DNA of 64,000 nucleotides from Eumeta japonica (GCA_005406025.1 BGZK01000018.1:62001-126000), one strand, 5' to 3'; shown: positions 35,601 to 50,419, counted from the first letter of the stretch. Notes: generated by a model from the sequence alone, not told the origin. Translations and numbers: made by a program.

Positions 35601-36535
35601 ATATTTATATGGTCTATATATTCAAACTATTAAAACATGCAGCGCTTGATCGCTTTTGACGTGCTATTTCCTCGTAACCTAATAGTCAAAAACGCCGTAA
35701 TTTTTACGGCGCTTAACGCGTTTCATTTAACGTAGTGAATGTCACTCCTACGGAATTTACACTATATAATTTGACACTACGTAATAGTAATGCAAATTAA
35801 GGGTATAACATACTCAAAAAATAGATTTACTACAAAAATGGCTAAAGTTTGAGAAAATGTCCCTCAGGAGACAATATTTACAATAAAATATTTTTACCGT
35901 TTATAATATCATGACTAGATAACAGTTTAACAAACAACATATATTTTTTCGACGGTAAAATGATTGTTTACAATAGAATACATTAAATTCTCTGAAAATA
36001 GTACGACTTTGCGTCTGTTATTACCTTAATATTACAGTACCTACACTATTATTTTGCAATAATAGCGCCGCTCACTATGCGACCACACTTTGCGAACTTT
36101 GAAGCCTCACTTAATAAGGTATGCAGATTGCATTGCAGTACAGTTTAGCTGAACAGAATGTATGGATCGCAAAATCTCGTACGTAGTGTATATACACTTG
36201 ATTCAAGTGATTTATATAAATCTCTTGAAAATCTAAAAAAACATTACTTCATAATTTTTAGTTTTCACATCTGTCAGCAGTCGCCAATGACTGCCTATTG
36301 TATGATAGATATATGTTAGCAATAAATAGGATTGTACAGTTTTTTATACTGTTTTTACACGAATGCAAACTACTTACAATTATTCTGTTTTGTACAATTA
36401 TAAACTATGAATGTAACGAAATTATGAATGTTTTTGAATTATAAATTCAACAAAGAGTGCATTGCAAAAATAAACACGTCAATCATCAGTAGTCCCCTTG
36501 AATTAAAAGCCCTGTTTTAGAAATATTTCAAAATA
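32621..36535. other. AT-rich spacer with GC island and hairpin
   Basis: GC-rich island at about 34210-34445, followed by open frames without domains. Degenerate pyrimidine words at 34700-34870. TATGGTCTAT occurs three times at 35578-35626, and CGCCGTAA-TTT-TTACGGCG forms a perfect hairpin at about 35692-35711. No gene supported. Confidence 0.4.
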
Positions 36536-36616
36536 TTAGGAGTACAAATAAGTTTCCGCCGTTTTGAGAGATATGGCATGGCACAAGGCTTAGAATTAGC
36601 AGATGATTGCAAATTA

Positions 36617-36826
<210 letters not shown>

Positions 36827-36869
36827 GGGTTATGTTGTTCTTGAATGAGCAAACTAATTTTCAAGCCGG

Positions 36870-37222
36870 TTATCATTATCATGTGGTGTATTACGAGTTG
36901 CTTAATCCAAGCGAAACAATCACTGGAGCTCTATACCGAACACAATTGATGAGATTGCGCAGAGCTCTGAATGAAAAACGCCCTCAATAATACTCCAGAC
37001 ACGACAAAATTATTCTTCTACATGATAATGCTCGTCCGCATGTAGCGGTTCCGGTGAAAAACTATTTGAAAATACTTGATTGGGTAGAACTACCCCACCC
37101 GCCGTATTCACCAGATATTGCGCCGTCCGACTATCGTCTGTTCCGGTCAATGGCACATGCTCTGTCAGATCAGCGGCTATTATCATATGAAGATACCAAA
37201 AATTTGGTTGTTCGTGGATAGC
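36870..37222 (+). pseudogene. Mariner transposase C-terminal remnant
   Basis: Reading YYELLNPSETITGALYR (about 36886-36940), then LMRLRRALNEKRP, an in-frame TAA (37000 region), HDNARPHVAVPV (about 37024) and YSPDIAPSDYRLF (about 37105-37145). The spacing between the two Asp residues is 34, matching mariner DD34D. The first catalytic Asp region and the DNA-binding half are deleted. A TAG ends the frame near 37220. Confidence 0.85.
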
Positions 37223-39350
37223 CCTAAAGGGTAAGACTTCAGACTTGGAATACGAACGCTGCTTGAAAGATGGAAAAAAGTAGTTGCCAGTGACGGACAA
37301 TAATTCGATTAAAATTAAATTACCGTTCTTTCACAATAAATATTAATCTATTGATAAAAAACGGCGGAAACTTATTTGTACTCCTAATGTATTATAACAT
37401 TTTTTTTTAAGTTTACATTTTTTTGTTTTCTAACATTTATTCATTTTTGTTTTTGTTTTCCCTTTTTTTTATAATCCCTATGTACTCTGTCCAAACGCTC
37501 GTGGCACGCGGAGTCATAAACCACCTCAGTGACGTCAGTACAGGGTTGCGCGTATGCATCCAAATGAGTCATCTATAAATTACCACGAGACGCATATTAC
37601 GGACGGGCGCAAACGTGTTGTAATTGCGTCATTTATGTTTGCACTTGCATTCAGCATGGACACTTTCTTGAAAAATTACATCATTAGCATCGGTGGTGAA
37701 GTTAATTAACAAGCTTACAGTGTGACTAATTACTAAACTAAACTAACTAAGTTAAGTTAGATACGCAAAAATTGCAAGACTTTGATTTTATTAAGCCAAG
37801 TAACCTTGCGATGATTTGTAGCATAAGTTTGAGAAATTCAGCGAGAATTAGAGACGAATGTAAAAGTAGTGAACCAATTAGTCCCCGAGAAATCTGACGT
37901 CAATCTCGTCCAGTAACAAATTTGGACGATTTTGATAAAAGCGTTGTGAAGACAATTATATCATTTTATGCAAATTAAGAATATCCTGCGTTACAGAAAG
38001 TTATCAATTAGAAAGTGGTAACATCACTATACCGCCATAAAACCTGCAATTGCGAAAACACGCATGAAATTCACTTTTCCGTTCTCATGTTTCCTATATT
38101 TCATGATTCTCCGTTCCACAAGGGTTTGAATAAAGTGTTCTTTATCTTATTTATTATTAAGTGCGGAGCACGGAGCATTAACGATGGTATTATTAAGTTA
38201 AAACACACCACATTTATGTATATATTGAAACGGAACCCTATATAGCCTACATGTATATCTAACGTTTGATTATACATGTATGCTTTAGCAAGCGTGATCG
38301 ACTAGCCAATCAATTTTATAAAATTATATAGCACGGAACAGTTTGGCTTTGAATCAGAAACAGAAGTTCGACTCTTACAGGGTTCACGATCTGAACCTAG
38401 ATTTTATCGGATTGTCGCGAAACTCCACGGACTGATGTTTCGTTTCGTGTGCTTTTCACATTCCACGTAAAAAATAGAGCTGCTGTTATCTTCATGTCCT
38501 TACAGCGTCAGGGTGTTTCTTCAATCGTTTGGTACGTTGTACCGATATAAGTCGCCGTAGCGAGACCGTTAGGAAGTTAGAACGTCCGTAGTCTAGCTCT
38601 CTGTTCAGTTTTGAGTTTGGAGTCGAGGCGGAATATTTTTGTGCGGCCATGTAAATAGCGTTTATCGGCACTGTGGGCTCTCCAATTCGCAAGATACGAA
38701 CAATCAAAATTTATGTGCTCAATATCAATTATAAGGAATGTATATATTTAATTTTCTGAGTTTTCTAGAGTTTCAGTCACATTGCAAATAAAATCGTATA
38801 CTTGATACTTCTCGAGCATCGCAACCTCAGAATAAACTTCTTTAGCACTAGGGCTGTATAAACGTAGAAGCTCAGTATGAGACTATCAGTATTGTAGTCA
38901 AATGAAACATTATATCATTAAAGTATCAGATGGTGCCGACTTAGGTTTCTAATGACACAAATAATATCAAATAAAATATCAATGCCAATAAAATCAACCA
39001 AACCTACGATCAAACTTCGTAAATGCGCTAGAGCACTCCGATTCATTCGTATTAAAATGCTAGTTATGTAAATTTCTTCAATTAAATGAACTTCAAGTAA
39101 ATTGCACCATAAAATGAAAATACAATAAATAAATAACACATTTTACGCGATACATAGTGAAATAAAACAATATACGATAAAGTTAAATTGAAGAAAAAAA
39201 TAAAATTAATTTAAGTATATGTAGTAAAACCTTTTAGTTAAGAATTTAGAACATAACTGTTATTATCGTGCTGCGCAAGATGTCCTATATTTAAACCGTA
39301 CTTGTTTTAGCGAATTATTTATTACGTGACTTTATTACGATGTCTTTTTG

Positions 39351-39403
39351 TGTATCAGAACCACCTCTGGTTCTGATACAACTTCTATCTGAGAATAGAA
39401 GTT
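39351..39403. repeat. Two adjacent perfect hairpins
   Basis: TGTATCAGAACCA-CCTC-TGGTTCTGATACA (39351-39380) is followed at once by AACTTCTAT-CTGAGA-ATAGAAGTT (39380-39403). Both stems are perfect. Confidence 0.85.
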
Positions 39404-41693
39404 CGATTTGCAATGGAGTCGGGAGTCTGACCTGACCTCCTAGCAGATGTAGCCCCGCTTGGGGACCCTTGTAACCCTCAACGAACGGTCCTCATGCGTA
39501 TCAGACCTGCTCCGGTACTTTTAAATATGACATGACTTTTTCACTGGATTGCAGAATGATCCTTAACTTAGCTCGTTCGTCTTGATTCACCCGCGGTCGC
39601 GCCGAGGTCGCCGTCGATCGCGGCCTCCGGGGTGCGGCCCGAACTCGTCCCTATGTGTTCCAAAATTGACTGTTACCCCGCGCGCCCGGTTCAGCGTCGG
39701 CGCATCCTATCAACTGTATTGTTCTCCCTTCACTTGTTTTTGTAAGGACAAATGCAGCTTTTTCTCTTTTTTTTGCCTAGAGGCTCTGACGCAAAAGTGC
39801 GCACATTGCGATTTGTAAAATTCGCGTAAAGTCATATATACACGAAACTTATTTTAAACTTACAAAATAAAAGTCATGAATTGAAATAATAAATTTCAGT
39901 AAAATAATCAAATAAAATCAAATCACCTACCAATGAATATCAATAAATCAATCAAACAATTCAACCATTAAACCTAAACAGTCATATAAATCGATAATTC
40001 ATGTATCACCTAATTAATTATAAATAAATACATCATCAACTCATTCCTAATCAATTACATCATCGATAATTCACCTAACCATCTAAATGAAACTATACAA
40101 ATATCACAGCTAATTCAAACATAAGACAAATCATATTCGTATTCAATAATATAACTCACGATATTCATAATAAATTGTCCCTATATCAAGATGCGAACAA
40201 AACATTAGAACACAAAACGTGTAGTAAAATGTATATAAACTTATAATAAAGTCTCAAATTTCATATTTTCGGACAGCCAAATTAGAGCCAAAATTTTATA
40301 GCATAACATGTATATGTTCCCTTTATATTTTTAACGAATGGTCAAGCGTGCCTTCAAACAACGACACATGTTCATGGCAATTTATGTGAATCGAAACCCG
40401 TCTTTCTTACATTTTTTTTTTATTTTTTTATATACTTATAGAGAAACACGTTAGTCGAACTAAAGACGTCCGAAACAAAAGACTTTTTTTTTATTATTTT
40501 TTCCAACGGCACAAGCTCGTTTAAAGAATGAATTACACTGCGTATCTATAAACTCGAATTATATTACAATTTTTTTTTTTTTATTTGTAGACTTAATAGT
40601 CCGTTTCATTATTTACTTCAAAACCAGCACCACAAAAATCACAACCGCTTGAGTGATATTAAAGCAAAAATCCTCTCATTACAAATCTTTATTTATAAAC
40701 AGCGATTGTATTGCACTTGTATTAAATGAGTTGCAAAAATTTATGTGTAAATACATACACGAAAACTGGTTACATTTCATTGATTTTCATCGACACGCAT
40801 CTAAAAATGAACTCTCATACATCAGCCAATATATATGAGTTTGTTCGATAAATAACGCCTGTCACCAATTCTTCGAGCATTACCTGCGTAACAACGTCTT
40901 CCCTCCGACAAAAAAAAAATCCGCTTCCCTCACACACGAGATTATCACCCGTCAACTGAGAGGATAATCGACTTGAAACCGGCAGTTGGCTGTATTGAAA
41001 ATGTGATACCTTCTTATGAAAAAAAGTTATCTATGGGTATACGTAACGAATAGCGAGCTAAAATCAAAATCGATCAGAAATAGAGAAATTAAAAGTCTTC
41101 AGAATGTTTTTGCTGTATTTGAAAAAAACTAACAATGATTTACATAATTATTGTATTTTATGACCCTGATAAGGATTGGTCCCACAACCCACCCTGTTGC
41201 TTAACCGGCAATTGTAAAATAATACATCTTGATTACCTTTATAATGATTTAGATAATAATAGTTTTACTTGCCTCTTTCCCGTGTAAACAAGAATAATAA
41301 TTTATGTAATGAAAAAACACAAACTCAATTGTGTATATATAATATTTCATCATCATGAACCTCAAAGATTCCAATAACGATACTAGCGAGATATTAAAAA
41401 ATGTTGTCACATGTATAGATTTAAGTCACGATCTATAATTAATAGCAAATGTGAATTTGTAATCACAATTTTTTTTATAGATGTAACTGCAAATTGAAGG
41501 TTTTCAGATATTTTCCTTTACTTATGTTGTGAGACCTTTTGTTTGTCAAATTTCATAATTCTCAATCAGTGGGAAGCACCATATAGGTTTTGATTTCATT
41601 ACAAGTGTCAAAATATGCATTATAAATGACCATATTTTTATCGTATTTTTTATTACACTGTTCAATTTATTTTAAATACTCAATTAGAAGAGG

Positions 41694-41774
41694 CTTGACA
41701 GACAGATAGACAGACGGATAAGGAAATAATTCTATAAGGGTTCCTTTTTTAATTTTAGATACGGAACCCTGAAA
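41694..41774 (+). repeat. GACAGACGGA / GGAACCCT repeat, copy 2
   Basis: GACAGACAGATAGACAGACGG, then CTATAAGGGTTCC, then ATACGGAACCCTGAAAA. The GGGTTCC and GGAACCC words are inverted, giving a small stem. Confidence 0.55.
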
Positions 41775-42654
41775 ATAATCTAATATCTTATTATTAGAAC
41801 TTAGTGCACTGTGTTGGTGCCCGTGTATAACTTCCTTACGCCAATCCCACACAATCACGAAATATATTTACTCATAATATAACAGTATAATGTGATCGGC
41901 ATATAATCTTCTCAAGATTTCAAAACAAGAATCGTATAAAATAAGTACACACAGATAGGCAACTGATATTACCTAATAAGAAGTCTTATTAAATTTGTTA
42001 TATTTATAATTTTACATGGAATCCATTGGCATGTAGCATCTCATTCGCGAGTCTCGCGAAAATCGACCGTTATATTTCAAACGCACTTTCAACATATAAG
42101 CCACTACCTCACCAACCGCTCAACCGATCTCAGCAAATCAGGTGTCAGGTGATCGTCAATCCATCACTTGACCCTTCCACAGATGATACTGAGAAATTTA
42201 ATAACTGACTTCAGTACCCTCCTGTATATATTTTTCTATACTTCGGTCGCTAGTAAACTTCGTCTGCATGAGAGTTTTTGGGCCAAAATTTTCTAATTTT
42301 TTCCACTAAATTTAAATATCTCGTTAACTACAAGTCCGATTGCAAAAATACAAAAAAAAAATCGTGATCCTCGGACCTAGATCTTTTTACATACCGAGCG
42401 ACAATTTCGAGTGCCTAAAATGTACTCAAAGAAAACAATAACAACTTTAGATTTAAAAAATTTAAAATTTCTTGACCTAATCAATCGCAATAAAATTTGA
42501 ACCGAAAATTTCATACCAGAATCCTTTACAGAGCGTGGACAAGTCTATCGTTTGAGATTAAAATCAAAGAATTCAACAACTCTGAAAATGGCAACAATAT
42601 GCAGATTGACAAAACCCCGTCAATGCCCAAGCGGCGCGCATCTCCGATACCTGT

Positions 42655-42775
42655 GGGCCTAGCATGAAGCCCTAGACAAGAGTCTCTCTATAGGGCTATC
42701 CTTGTCGCATCAATGTAATAAGCGAAAGGGACAGTCCTATAGAGAGACTCTTTTCTAGGGCGTCATGCTTGGCCC
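42655..42775. mobile_element. Small hairpin MITE
   Basis: Arms of about 50 bp: GGGCCTAGCATGAAGCCCTAG at 42655 and the near-complement CTAGGGCGTCATGCTTGGCCC ending at 42775. Both contain AGAGTCTCTCTATAGG. The arms differ at a few positions around a centre near 42715. No coding capacity; typical of a foldback MITE. Confidence 0.75.
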
Positions 42776-45700
42776 GCTGGATCATCCGGCATACCTTAAT
42801 AGAACCAATCTTTCATTCCTTCCCAAAGTGCAAGTCTGCTCATGATCTATGTCTAACGGTAGTGTCACGACTACTAGGTTTATCTTTTCAAAACATTAAT
42901 CAATAACAACCAGGACCTACTTTTAGCAAAATTTGAAACGACTAATGCTATTGTTTCGAAAAATGAATGCTCAAGTTGAGAAATATGAGTCTTGCAAAGA
43001 TTACGTCATAAAGATGAGAATATTGTTCTCATAAATCAATATATTCAAAAAAACTGGCGAGTGTCATAAAAATATAACTACTCGTAGCTCATTGCAGACG
43101 ACTATAAATTAAACGATTCCTAACGAGGGCAATAACGCTTAACGTCGTATACATCGAAAGCTTAACTTATCTGCGTTACAAAGAAAACATCCATAAATCA
43201 GCAATGAAAAAAAAAATACTCGCGTTCAGTATAAAATTCGTGAATATTTCGAAGGAGCAGCATAACCACTTCACTTTTTATTAAAACTCGATTTCGCACC
43301 CCATCTAATCACCGTGCCGCCGGCTATATATATAAATCTATTTGTCGAAGAGTAAACTCCGAGAGCATACTGGTGATATACAGAATCTTATGTATCGAGT
43401 ACGTAAGTAAACGAATCGAAACGTGACGTCTTTACAAAGCGTATACCTCGCCGTCAAACGGGGGACGATAAAAGCGGCCGATCGTCCCGAGGCTCGGGGG
43501 GAATAAAAATTTGTCGGACTACAAATTAAGCGAGGTCCGAGAGAGGACCGGCGCCCGCGACCTGCGCGCGGCCGGGGCTGCACCGCCGCCTCCCGGAGGC
43601 GATTAAATGAAATTTCACGGCCCGCCGCCCGCGCGCCAACTCCTGGCATATTTAAATAGAGCGCTTTTAATCCGAGTCCACGTCTCACTTCCTGTTTTTT
43701 TTTCTTTTACTCCGCCGCACGCATCCCGAGACGATTTAGCGTGAGGAGGGAAGAAAACAGCGGCCGATAGCACGCTAAAATTCGAGTCGTGTTTTAAATA
43801 CTCCCGGCCGAGCCGCGCCTCGGTGTTCGCGCGCTCGGCATACATTAACGTCGGATGAGGTGCGGTATGCGAAATCAGAGTTCTTCACTTTTCGGCTTTC
43901 CATCGTTCGCAAATTTGAAGCTAATATTCAACATTATGTTAGGTTGAAAACGTAGATTTTCACGGTAACCAGTAATATATAATGTGTTGAAGTTTTTCAA
44001 TCACTCCATTTTAACGAGTGACACCTTTCTTCGGTCTTTTCATTGCAGACCGAGAAGTATCGAACCTTAAACACTCCATTTTGGCCCAGCGCGAGTTCAG
44101 TTACGCTGAAGACCGCTGACACTAAGACGATGACAACATTCGAAGAAGACGACTGCTTGACGTAGTTGCTGTCCAAGTCGCGAAACGGGAATTTGATTTG
44201 ACTTAATTCATACACACAATGATCACCTCATCTGCGATCAGAATCGAAGCATATCCTACCGAACATTTTATTTCGTAGGCAGCCCTCGTGACCGTCATAT
44301 TTTAATGTACATTTTTTATAACGAACCGCTTGCATTAAGAAAGCATCTTTTTTGCTGTCATCTATTGCAAATCGATAAAAATTTCAAATCAATTTATGAT
44401 ACATACCTACTTCGTGCCACCTAAATATCTAACCAAACTTAAAACGTACAACACGATCAAAATAACAAAACATTTATTTTCCAATGACACGTTTGTACAC
44501 AACCATCGTCGTTAAAAACAAATCAAATCCAACGCTGGCGTCGTATTGATGGCGTTAAATTTTTAAACAGTACTTCTGGAACTCTTCGAGCGCTCCGGCC
44601 CCGCGAAGTTCTTATTGCCCTTTTTTTTCGGAATCGTTAATTTTTCGAGTTTATCCCTGGACATACATAAATATAAGGGGATCGATTACGTGAAAAGGAA
44701 AAAAGGATTTCTTACGCATTGCTGATTTCCTTTCAACAAAGATTTCAGTACAAACTTTTCAGTACTACAACTTGTTATAGTAAAATTTAATCCAGATGTT
44801 AAGGTGTAGCAAGCACACTTTCCCATTATGCCAAATTGTCAAATCATTCACATGTGTATATTATTTACTTATGTATGTATTATATTACTTATTAAAGATT
44901 AATATATAATATTAATTTTAAATAAGTACCTTATAATATACTTCTTAAAAACGATTTACTTGGAATTCATGTAATACAATAGGCAACGAAGGTTAATAAA
45001 CTAAATAATGGTCTATCTTCTGACACTGAAAGCAAGTGTTTTGTTCATATTTATTTATAGTGATTTGGTATAACTTATTACATAAATCACGTTACAAAAT
45101 GAAACTTTGAAACTCCAGAGAACCGCATTAAACAATGGCGATAAACTTTAACACCATATACAATTATACATTGACATCTTCACTCGTCTGCATCAATAAA
45201 TCAGCAATGGAAGAAAGGCATATTTTAATTAATAATTGATTACATTAAAAAAAAATTGCGCATATTTTTTAAACTCTTTTCTTCACATAAATTGTATACA
45301 ACAAGCCAATCAAAAGCACTAGCATTAATCGAGCAATCTTTTTTCCGACGTTGTTAAAGGAAAAAATGGGAATGTTCACAGGCCGTTGCGTTCTCGGAAC
45401 GAGTTTCTTATAGAAGGTATTGAATTTTTAAACAAAATTTTCGACCCGACCCTCAATCCGCTTTATGTTATGGCACTAGCACGTTATTAACCTGTTAAAC
45501 CTTCCAGTAAATTATCTTTACTGCTTTCGTCGGAATTTCCTGATACATAAATAATAAAAGATGAGATCTGGCAATATATTATGCATAAGTATGTATACGT
45601 AGAACGGTTTTTTTTTGTAACTTTCGGCCTTGTAAATTGAAAATTTTCCCAAATTGATAAGATTGTGTTTTCAGTTCATTTTTTAAAATCAAGTTTTTCA

Positions 45701-47750
45701 TCAGATCTTTAAGGTTCTAGGCTGATTTGTTCCATAGATATTGAGAAATCTCAAAAGTACCATTTTTAATGAAACGTTATTTTTTAATAACTATCGGGCT
45801 ACTCGATCGATCAATACCAAAATGTAATCAAACCTTTTCATCAAAAAACTATTAGCTATTGGAGTGAAGTACAGCGGTATTGTTGAAAAAAATTGTCTAA
45901 AAATTATTATTTCAAGTTAACATCTAAATCTCTTGTCGCATCGAGTTTTTGATTCAATCCCTTTTTTGTACTTGTAAAATTGCGACGAATGATTCAAATT
46001 TTAATAATTAACAATTTATTAATTATTGAAATATTACCAATTTATTATTGGTAATTAAAAAATTACCAATAAAAAATTATGGGTAATTTTTTTGCGAAAT
46101 ACATATAGAAACTTTCAAAAAATATTTATAATAACTTACGAACGACTATGTAGATCGATCCCAAAATTTATCTTTTCAATTTATACTTACTTGGTTTTTT
46201 TTGGAATCATATCGCTTTCAGTTTAATAAATTACGTCGAATGCCATGAACAGACTCAAAACGGATGAATTTATTCGAGAAATACAATTATCACAATACTT
46301 CAAAAATATATTTTTACTATTAAAACGACACAAATTTATAATTGTATCTATCTGTAATATTCCATTATATTTTTAAACTTAAAAAAAATTGTGTAGAATG
46401 CTGGGATCGGGATAAAAATTTGTTGATAAGATCGAAAGATATAATTCTCGAAAATATTAAACAAAAAATGTTTATTTAAAATAACTTTCAAAGTGGTCAA
46501 GATTGATTTTGGAATTTTTCAACATTTTTTTTTTCTTTGTTAAAGGACTAGAATACAAGATAAACTATAATATCGATAAACGATTTATTTACTTAAAAGA
46601 ATTCATTTGACTTACTTGAAACAGTTACAATATTTGCAACAGTAATTGTGTTTTGCCGTTCGCAGTATAGATATCATATTACTGTGTAAAGGAAACGGAT
46701 TAAGATCTGTAAGAATTCCGTTTTCCACCATGAACCAATGAAAGAATAAAACTTCAACTTTCGCTTTCGTTTTTTTCCCCACATCGGCCAGGTACGCGGG
46801 CGAGGCCCCGGGCCCGCAGAGGGCGCTCGCGCGTCCCCGACCCCCGGCCCGACTTCGATGCCGTCCAGCTGATGCCGTCCGCCACCTGCCCGCTCCCACG
46901 GCGCCCTGTTTATTATTTAAATCTTTCGCATTCCAGATTTTTCTACGCCGGATCGGGATAAAACCTGTTTTATCTTCGGCGATTTTCTACGATGGTCGAA
47001 ATAAATAATAAAAGGTATTTATCGGGACAAATATAAAATGTCTGATGACGTCAAATATTTCCGTATGTTTTTTTAAACGTCTAGGCTGATTTGGATTTCC
47101 CATGTCATAATATTAAATACAATTTTTTTTTTTGCTTAACTGTTCCTACGCTGGGTTTCATGAATCGTATTAATCTATACATCTTTACGTCATATGTTAT
47201 ATATTGTCTTTTAGTATTAATATTAAATATTAATAATGATTTTGTATTAGAACAAAAACATTTTGTATAAGATTATTATAATGAGAAACATCAACATTTT
47301 CATAATCGTTCATCATCTATGGAAATATTTTCATCAAATAATTTTTATTACTATATCTATCTAAGAAAGCTTGCATTCCACAAATACTTTCCTTGTGGTA
47401 AACTGTTATTTTTTAATAACTATTGGCACAAAATATTAAATATATTTTGCGCCAATAGCTATTAAAAAACTAGAAGCCAAAGTTGAGTTTTTAATGTCGT
47501 AATGGATCCGTCATTGGAGCTAGAGTATAAAAGGGAGATATTTTTATAGATTGACAAACGGAATACACGTATCAAATTAAAAAAAAAGGATTGATAACAA
47601 ACAAGCATGCAAAGGAAACCACGGTATTTATTTAATCTGATTTAATGCTATCAACACATCAAATTTCGGTGACAACAAAATAAATCTTTAAATGTTGATT
47701 CATTTCGTATGACTTATATTTATCTGACCGTACAACATAGCCATTTAAAG
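42776..47750. other. Spacer with GC-rich islands
   Basis: A strong GC-rich island at about 43420-43860 and another at 46780-46910; open frames there are Arg/Gly/Pro rich and unsupported. AT-rich elsewhere, with local inverted repeats (ATTACCAAT words at 46020-46090). No gene seen. Confidence 0.4.
47405..47470. repeat. Imperfect hairpin
   Basis: Left arm GTTATTTTTTAATAACTATT then GGCACAAAATAT; right arm complement with GCGCCAATAGCTATTAAAAAAC. A few mismatches, loop of about 3 bases. Confidence 0.65.
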
Positions 47751-47754
47751 GCAC

Positions 47755-48275
47755 TACAAGCGGTGGCCCGGGGATTTCCCGAGGGTGACGTTCACGTTCC
47801 GGTGCAAGGGGCGCAATGCTATACGTCTCGACGATTTTATCGACCGTATCTGTGAAAATTAAGGCAGAAGAAAGAAAGTCAATAAATCCAGGAACGGAGC
47901 GCCAGATAAGGGATGTCTCGGCGGGAGTGGCGCGACCCGCCGCGTCTGTTGTGTTAATGTACTACCCCGAGTCCATTTGCACCGAGGGCACGGAGTACAG
48001 AAAAAACAATGGGAGTTAATCTTCGGAACCCAAATGGAATGCTCTAATTTTCGATGTCTTCTTTTTTTTTCTGCGATCGAATATAGCCTATGTATATTTT
48101 TTTGTTATTTATCGCTTCGAGTACAGCAAATGAAAAGACCGATCTTTTTCCGTTAGCCGTATCGGCTATTCATCGCTTCGCCGGAAGTAAAACTAAATTG
48201 GTTACTCAGGGACGTAAAACTTTGAGTCGGATGGAGCACGAGGTACGTCTAAGAGGTCGGGGAACGGCCGTGTGA
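47755..48275. other. GC-rich island, unassigned
   Basis: About 500 bp with higher GC content and CG dinucleotides. Open frames of 67 and 61 codons on the plus strand show no domain. Could be a regulatory island or a decayed exon. Confidence 0.3.
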
Positions 48276-50140
48276 GGAAAATTTTCGAGATGTGATATAA
48301 TACGCTAATTTTATTACAATTTTTCGAGGAGCTTATCACTCTTTTCTGACATTTAAGTCAGGAAAAGTATAGCCTAATACGAAAGAAAGCTTTCTTTCCT
48401 TTTATCTATAGATAAATTGAAATTGAATAAACAACTAACTTTATAAATATATACAAATATTATTGTAAGTTTGAACACGCCATCGCCCCTTCTGTTGAAT
48501 AAATTCTTTATATAACTTCCTTTAGCTTTCTCATGTTCTCAAAACCGTTATTTCGTATAACTTTATTACATCCCAAAGTTAAATGAAAGTCCTTAACAAA
48601 TTTCTCATTGGTAAATTCGAAATTTCACCAAAACAACTTATATCGTATATCACAGACATAACTTTCGGCATATGTTCAATCAAAAACAATTAATTATCTA
48701 GTATTAAAAAATTACAAAGTACAAATAAAATATCGCATATTATGCATAACGTTTTGCAAGTGTTTATCATACAAAAGTTATCGTTTCGTAACACAAATCT
48801 TAGAGAAAAAGGGAATATTTCGGTTAATAAACCTAAGGTAGGAGTACAAATTTTAAATCAGATAGCATAGTATAAATCTTCCACGTGCTTCGGACCCACC
48901 TAAACGAGTGTTTGATTTATCTATAACAGGAGACAGGTGTTAGACCATCGCCACGCGCGAGTGACGCGCCAAGGCAAAGATTAATGTCCAGGTGGTGGTG
49001 TACCGTGTCCAAGAACATATAAAAAAAACGGGTGATTATCAATTTAATCAGAAGAATAAATGATAATATTTATCTGGTTTCGAGCGAAAAATGCTTTCCT
49101 TTTTAAACTTTTGATGCGGGAATTTAGGAGTTTTGAAAAATTCAAAAATATATTTTCGTACGCATAAACACATGAACAATTGCAAGGACATTATGTGCTA
49201 TCATCGGACCAAATAGTTTTCTAGAGCTTTTAAAAGTAGACATCTGGTATAAAAGTACTAACGGAAAATGAATTGACTACGAAACCTCCCGAATCTTTCG
49301 AGGATTTCCAATTTTCATTTCAATATAATTATTTAATAGACACTTGCTTCCAAAAAAGAATGTCTTATTGTTTTTTTTTTATGATTATACGATTATCGGT
49401 AATAAAAAATATAATAAAAAATCTAAGTTTTACCTCACGAAATAAATAAAGAGAGATTAATATAAGTAGATTATATTAATTCACCAGCTCACTTCCAGTT
49501 CTAAATGCTGTTAACTATATTACAAATGAAACCAGTCACCTGTTCTGGCATTTCCCTGGTGCTCTTGCGCCATCCATTAAGTTAGTAGAAAATTATATTA
49601 CAGACGCACTGCAATCAAAACGTATCCATAGTGAGTGAGATAAAGTAATGAAATTTGTAGACACTTAGAAACATATTGTAAGGTTACTATTTTCAGCCTT
49701 CAGTGCTAGATTTTCAAAATATTCGGGAACTATTTCATGAATATATCTATACGTATGATAAAACTATAGAACCGTCGCGTCTGTATATTGCAATTAGACT
49801 ATTTTAAAAAATTTTGTTTGATTAATTAAAAAACACGTTAATCTCCGAAAGCGCTAGAATTTTTTTTATTAGATATTCACTAGTAACTTAGTATAGATTG
49901 AGGCTTTATTTCATCAAAATCAGCTCACAGAAGTCGCGTCCACTTTAATAAATTAAATTAAAATCATTTCCACTCACAGAAAGTCGTGGACACGACTAGT
50001 TTATCATAAACGAATAACGAACATCACTCTAAACTCTATGCATTATGTTCCCCAAATTTTCATTTTATTTTGTCTGATAATTAACTTAAGAAATAAGAGA
50101 CTAAATAACTCATCGCATCTTATTTATTTTAATCCTATTA
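48276..50140. other. AT-rich spacer with a small GC island
   Basis: Small perfect stems TTTTCTGAC-ATTTAA-GTCAGGAAAA (near 48339-48366) and GAAAGAAAGCTTTCTTTC (48382-48399). A GC-richer block at 48880-49010. Nothing coding recognised. Confidence 0.4.
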
Positions 50141-50198
50141 GACGCGCGCGCACGCACGCACTCACGCACACACGCACGCACACACGAACGCACACATA
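50141..50198 (+). repeat. CA/CG-rich microsatellite
   Basis: An imperfect (CACG/CACA)n tract of about 55 bp. A reading frame runs through it only because of its composition. Confidence 0.85.
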
Positions 50199-50419
50199 TA
50201 GCTATAAAGAACCATTTTTTATAATAACTGTACCTATATAAAAGTAAAATATAACAAAATTATGAATCTAATAATCGAAATTTGGAAGCAAAAAACCGAA
50301 GAAGTCATTAAGTACTGAAATGATAGAAGAGGAAGCGGATACAAGCCATTTAAAACGATAATGTTACCCATTTAAATAGTAACTCTGCTATTTGAATTCG
50401 CTAATCATTTTTGTAACTC

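Larger units (their letters stand above)
37388..42650. other. Spacer with several GC islands
   Basis: GC-richer islands at about 37490-37640 (contains TGACGTCA-like and TGCGTCA words) and 39400-39700. Poly-T runs at 40407-40440, 40482-40500 and 40570-40585. No open frame has domain features. The 60-codon frame at 42026-42208 is unrecognised. Confidence 0.4.

Noticed and set aside
43338..43845. Two overlapping minus-strand open frames in a GC island
   Set aside because: Both frames stay open in the same DNA, the composition is Arg/Gly/Pro/Ala, and no motif or exon boundary is seen.
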